From FACHB-T130 sp042747725 (GTDB taxonomy: Bacteria > Cyanobacteriota > Cyanobacteriia > Cyanobacteriales > FACHB-T130), in NCBI RefSeq assembly GCF_042747725.1, contig NZ_JBHZGO010000024.1, positions 1-64,000 on the forward strand: a stretch of 64,000 nucleotides of DNA. The letters are read 5' to 3'. The notes under the pieces were generated by a model, which was not told the DNA's origin, searched no databases, and was given only the letters and a program-made list of their open reading frames with translations. Positions within the stretch are counted from its first letter, which is position 1, and every line of letters begins with the position of its first letter. The position numbers and the translations under genes are program-made. This document shows, one piece after another, positions 61,808 through 64,000 of the stretch.

Positions 61808-62308
61808 GGGTTTTTGAAGTTTTGATGAATTTTTTTAGGTTTTAATGTATTTGGTGTTGTATTAAGGAAAGATTGTGGCAGGGTTGCGTCTGCTTGCACG
61901 AGATGGCGAAGCATTTTTCGATGCCTTCGACTACCCTACCGGGAGCCAGTGTAGGCTTTTCCTGAGCGAAAGCTTTGCGGACGGGGATTGTAGACAGTCA
62001 TCTGTGCTACGCAAATGTTGAATAGCCTACTATGGGAAAAATCCCGAAAATTCCCACTGTCAAAGCAATTGTGTTGGTTCGACAACCGACTAATGTTAAG
62101 CCTGCGTAGTTTTGCGTATTTTGAGGCGCTGGTTATGCCAGGATAGATGAGTGGGCATGGGCGAAAAGACATCAACGCAGGTTTCGGTTTCGTTGAGGGC
62201 GTATAAACCCTCGAAAACGGGCAAGCACTTTTAGGGAAGCGGTAATCCCTGCCTCGCTTTCCTAGCCAACCAAAACAGTTTGGATGGGGTATCCAGCAGG
62301 ATTTTTAG
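61808..62308 (+). ncRNA. 500-bp leader with hairpins before comFB (candidate structured RNA)
   Basis: No ORF is convincing. Near the comFB start several hairpins are spaced closely: GAGGG...CCCTC around 62196-62214, a 9-bp stem AGGGAAGCG (62233-62241) with CGCTTTCCT (62255-62263), and CCAAA/TTTGG (62270-62284). CTGCGT (about 62102) can also pair with ACGCAG (about 62176). A long 5' leader or small RNA is possible; I could not match a known riboswitch. Confidence 0.35.
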
Positions 62309-62866
62309 ATGAGTATTGAAAAGATTGTTGAACAAGCCCTGCAGGATGGTTATCTGACGCCAGCTATGGAAGCAGAGGTGGGGCGCATCTGTGACACGGC
62401 TTCTGAGCTTTCGATTGAAGAATACATGGCTCTAGACCGTCTGATGGGCGCACTGTTAACTGGGGAAGTGGTTGCAGTTCCTCGAAAACAGTTCATCAAT
62501 GTGATGGAAGAGTTGGTGCTGACGGAAGCGATCGCCAGAGTCGCAGAAATTGAGGCAACGAGCGATCGCGTTCTGGATGTCGGCGATATTGCCGCCTACG
62601 CGCTCAATCGCTTGCCTCCGCTGTATGCCACGACGGAGGAAGGTGCTAGCTATCAGCGAATGCGGGCAAAGGATGAACTCCAAGAGCTGATTACCCAGCA
62701 AGTGAGTGAAGCGATCGCCCGGAATCTGGATCGTCCCGAATTTTTCCCAGAACGGCAAGCTCTCAGCAAAGCTAACGACAGCGACGTGTTCAAGCAGGTG
62801 AGTTCCTTACTACAAACCTACGCACCCAGCTTTGAACCCCAATCCAGTAACTATAGAAACGAATAA
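62309..62866 (+). CDS. comFB: late competence development ComFB-family protein
   Basis: The 185-residue protein has the ComFB core: VMEELVLTEAIARVAEIEAT, DVGDIAAYALNRLPPLYATT, then EEGASYQRMRAKDELQELIT. The N-terminal 60 residues (YLTPAMEAEVGRICDTASEL) form a cyanobacterial extension. ComFB proteins have been implicated in c-di-GMP binding and in natural competence and pilus control. A hairpin-rich 500-bp leader precedes it; hfq, another pilus-linked gene, is 4 kb upstream. Confidence 0.9.
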   Translation: MSIEKIVEQALQDGYLTPAMEAEVGRICDTASELSIEEYMALDRLMGALLTGEVVAVPRKQFINVMEELVLTEAIARVAEIEATSDRVLDVGDIAAYALNRLPPLYATTEEGASYQRMRAKDELQELITQQVSEAIARNLDRPEFFPERQALSKANDSDVFKQVSSLLQTYAPSFEPQSSNYRNE

Positions 62867-62890
62867 TGGGCAATCGATAACTCTTCCGGG

Positions 62891-63538
62891 CTACCTGCGA
62901 ACCAGCACTAGCGTCCCTTTAGCGACCAGAGGATACAGCATCCGAATATCTTGATTTCGCATTCGCAAGCAGCCGTGGGAGACTGCTTGCCCGATCAGGT
63001 GTTCTTCGTTGGTGCCGTGAAACCCAATTTGATGACGCCCATCCGACCAAAAGCCAATCCAGCGATCGCCTAAGGGATTATGATTGGCTCCAGATGGGAT
63101 GACTTCACCCGTGATCGGTTGACGCCACGCCGGATTTTGGTTCATTTGCAAAACTTGGAACGAACCCGTGGGCGTTTCCCAACCCAACTGCCCCACCGCC
63201 ACGGGGTAACTGGCTTGCAGCCGATCGTTACGGTAAATATAAACCAGGCGATCGCTTAAATCGACAACGAGATGCGATTCCCTTGCAAATACCGCCTGAG
63301 CGATTTGGGGCACTGAATATTCCCGATCGATTGAGCGGCTAAACTTTGAAGAGCGATTGTTTCTCCACAAGTCTCCAAGCTTCCTTACTGCCAAATTGCC
63401 AACATTGCCCTGACTCTCAATCGGGGAAGCCAACGTCAACCTTGAAAAACTTGTCCGCCAAGAAACTGAGAACAACACCACCGCTGTTCCAAAACAAATT
63501 AGCATCAAGCTCCCTTGGAGCGACTCATCTCTTGGCAT
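62891..63538 (-). CDS. L,D-transpeptidase (YkuD domain)
   Basis: The 215-residue protein has an N-terminal membrane or signal segment (LMLICFGTAVVLFSVSW, residues 11-27), a linker and a YkuD domain (about 95-215). The catalytic motif is HGTNEEHLIGQAVSHGCLRM (His ... SHGCxR), preceded by VAVGQLGWETPTGSFQVLQM. It forms 3-3 peptidoglycan cross-links or attaches proteins. It converges on comFB, 24 bp apart. Confidence 0.93.
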   Translation of the reverse strand: MPRDESLQGSLMLICFGTAVVLFSVSWRTSFSRLTLASPIESQGNVGNLAVRKLGDLWRNNRSSKFSRSIDREYSVPQIAQAVFARESHLVVDLSDRLVYIYRNDRLQASYPVAVGQLGWETPTGSFQVLQMNQNPAWRQPITGEVIPSGANHNPLGDRWIGFWSDGRHQIGFHGTNEEHLIGQAVSHGCLRMRNQDIRMLYPLVAKGTLVLVRR

Positions 63539-63660
63539 AGCGGTATGAGCTTAAGAATGATTACGGGTCAAAATAACCAGCTGTAGAGCATCATCGTCGT
63601 GGGTAATCATCCGGGGTCAATGGCAACTGACAACTCACCACCAACCCCGGACAAAAGAGA

Positions 63661-64000
63661 TCAATTTCTTGACTCAATCGTGGCTGCTAAACCTTTAGAG
63701 TTGAGCATTTGCTGCATTTCCAAAGCGCGATCGCGGGTGCTAAAAGCTCCCGCCTGCATCACCGTCCGACCGTTGGAGAGCGTGCGGAAGGCATCGGGTG
63801 CGAGCGATCGCACTAAAGCCTCTTGGCGCGAATTCTGGGCATCCACCACAACCCGATAACGCAAACCTAGAGCCGGTTGACTACCCCCAGCTCGGCGGGG
63901 CGTCCCGCTCCCGCTAGCAGTCCGACTGTTGCCGATATTCCCCAAAGGGACATCAGGGTTTGGCACTGGCAGCAAATCTGAGGACGCCGAAGCTGGGAGA
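63661..64000 (-). CDS. C-terminal part of a SPOR-like-domain protein (cut by window edge)
   Basis: The frame is open to the end of the window, so the true start lies outside. The visible 112 residues have a Gly/Ser/Thr linker (GNIGNSRTASGSGTPRRAGG) and a SPOR-like module (YRVVVDAQNSRQEALVRSLA, then NGRTVMQAGAFSTRDRALEM and LNSKGLAATI). SPOR domains bind denuded glycan at the division septum. The shown start at 63975 (TTG) is internal. A DUF1565 or beta-helix front would be typical, but it is not in view. Confidence 0.75.
   Translation of the reverse strand, partial: LPASASSDLLPVPNPDVPLGNIGNSRTASGSGTPRRAGGSQPALGLRYRVVVDAQNSRQEALVRSLAPDAFRTLSNGRTVMQAGAFSTRDRALEMQQMLNSKGLAATIESRN

Noticed and set aside
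61808..62308. Known RNA such as tmRNA, RNase P, 6S or c-di-GMP riboswitch
   Set aside because: None of their hallmark sequences could be found by eye; only generic hairpins are visible.

Overview
The window is a chromosomal segment of a cyanobacterium, most likely a filamentous Oscillatoriales/Nostocales-type species. The evidence is the dense HIP1 octamer (GCGATCGC), psb27, cyanobacterial-type hfq, a SigG-like ECF sigma factor, comFB, FHA-penicillin-binding protein and WD40-STAND proteins, and many short palindromic and heptameric repeats. No transposase, integrase, CRISPR array, rRNA or tRNA was found.

Layout. 0-3 kb: a hypothetical gene and a beta-helix/SLH protein. 3.2-9.2 kb: a GldA/GldF/GldG-like ABC-2 export operon with a DUF4340 protein and purU, split by a hairpin array and a foldback element. 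9.2-12.4 kb: a membrane protein and two peptidoglycan-binding, lysozyme-like proteins. 12.7-18.3 kb: a large HTH-NB-ARC-14xWD40 STAND protein, then an ECF sigma factor and its likely anti-sigma factor. 18.8-28.3 kb: leuS, a patatin, an SDR, a VOC protein, an SDR remnant and a 1150-residue lipoxygenase with an unusual SRPBCC-SRPBCC-SRPBCC-C2 front end. 29.4-33.2 kb: a second STAND protein, a GHL10-like glycosidase and psb27. 33.6-36.7 kb: pstCAB with a candidate Pho box. 36.9-42.2 kb: bioB, bioY, lspA and an FHA-containing PBP1.

42.2-56 kb is an accessory region. It holds a YgiT-type antitoxin beside a broken partner, a Uma2 nuclease, a third STAND protein, and a series of toxin-antitoxin modules: RelE-type, HicB-like/PIN, VapBC, VapB with a broken VapC, and a dead DUF2281/PIN pair. 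It also has a dynamin-like GTPase divergent from a membrane/coiled-coil protein, a DUF6888/DUF6887 pair and a PD-(D/E)XK-like protein. Four copies of a ~65-bp repeat and many HIP1-rich repeats separate the modules, so the segment reads like a repeat-punctuated cassette array in which several toxins are decaying.

56-64 kb returns to housekeeping genes: GST, dapF, hfq, a Kef-type antiporter, an M23 peptidase, comFB, an L,D-transpeptidase and the end of a SPOR-like protein. A decayed second copy of the dapF 3' end lies on the far side of the GST gene.

A theme of the window is short palindromic repeats lying inside genes: in leuS, in three blades of the WD40 STAND protein, and at two PIN-toxin loci. 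The strongest novelty candidates are the triple-SRPBCC-C2-lipoxygenase fusion, the toxin-antitoxin repeat array, and the coding-region palindromes. All assignments are from reading the sequence; no database search was run.
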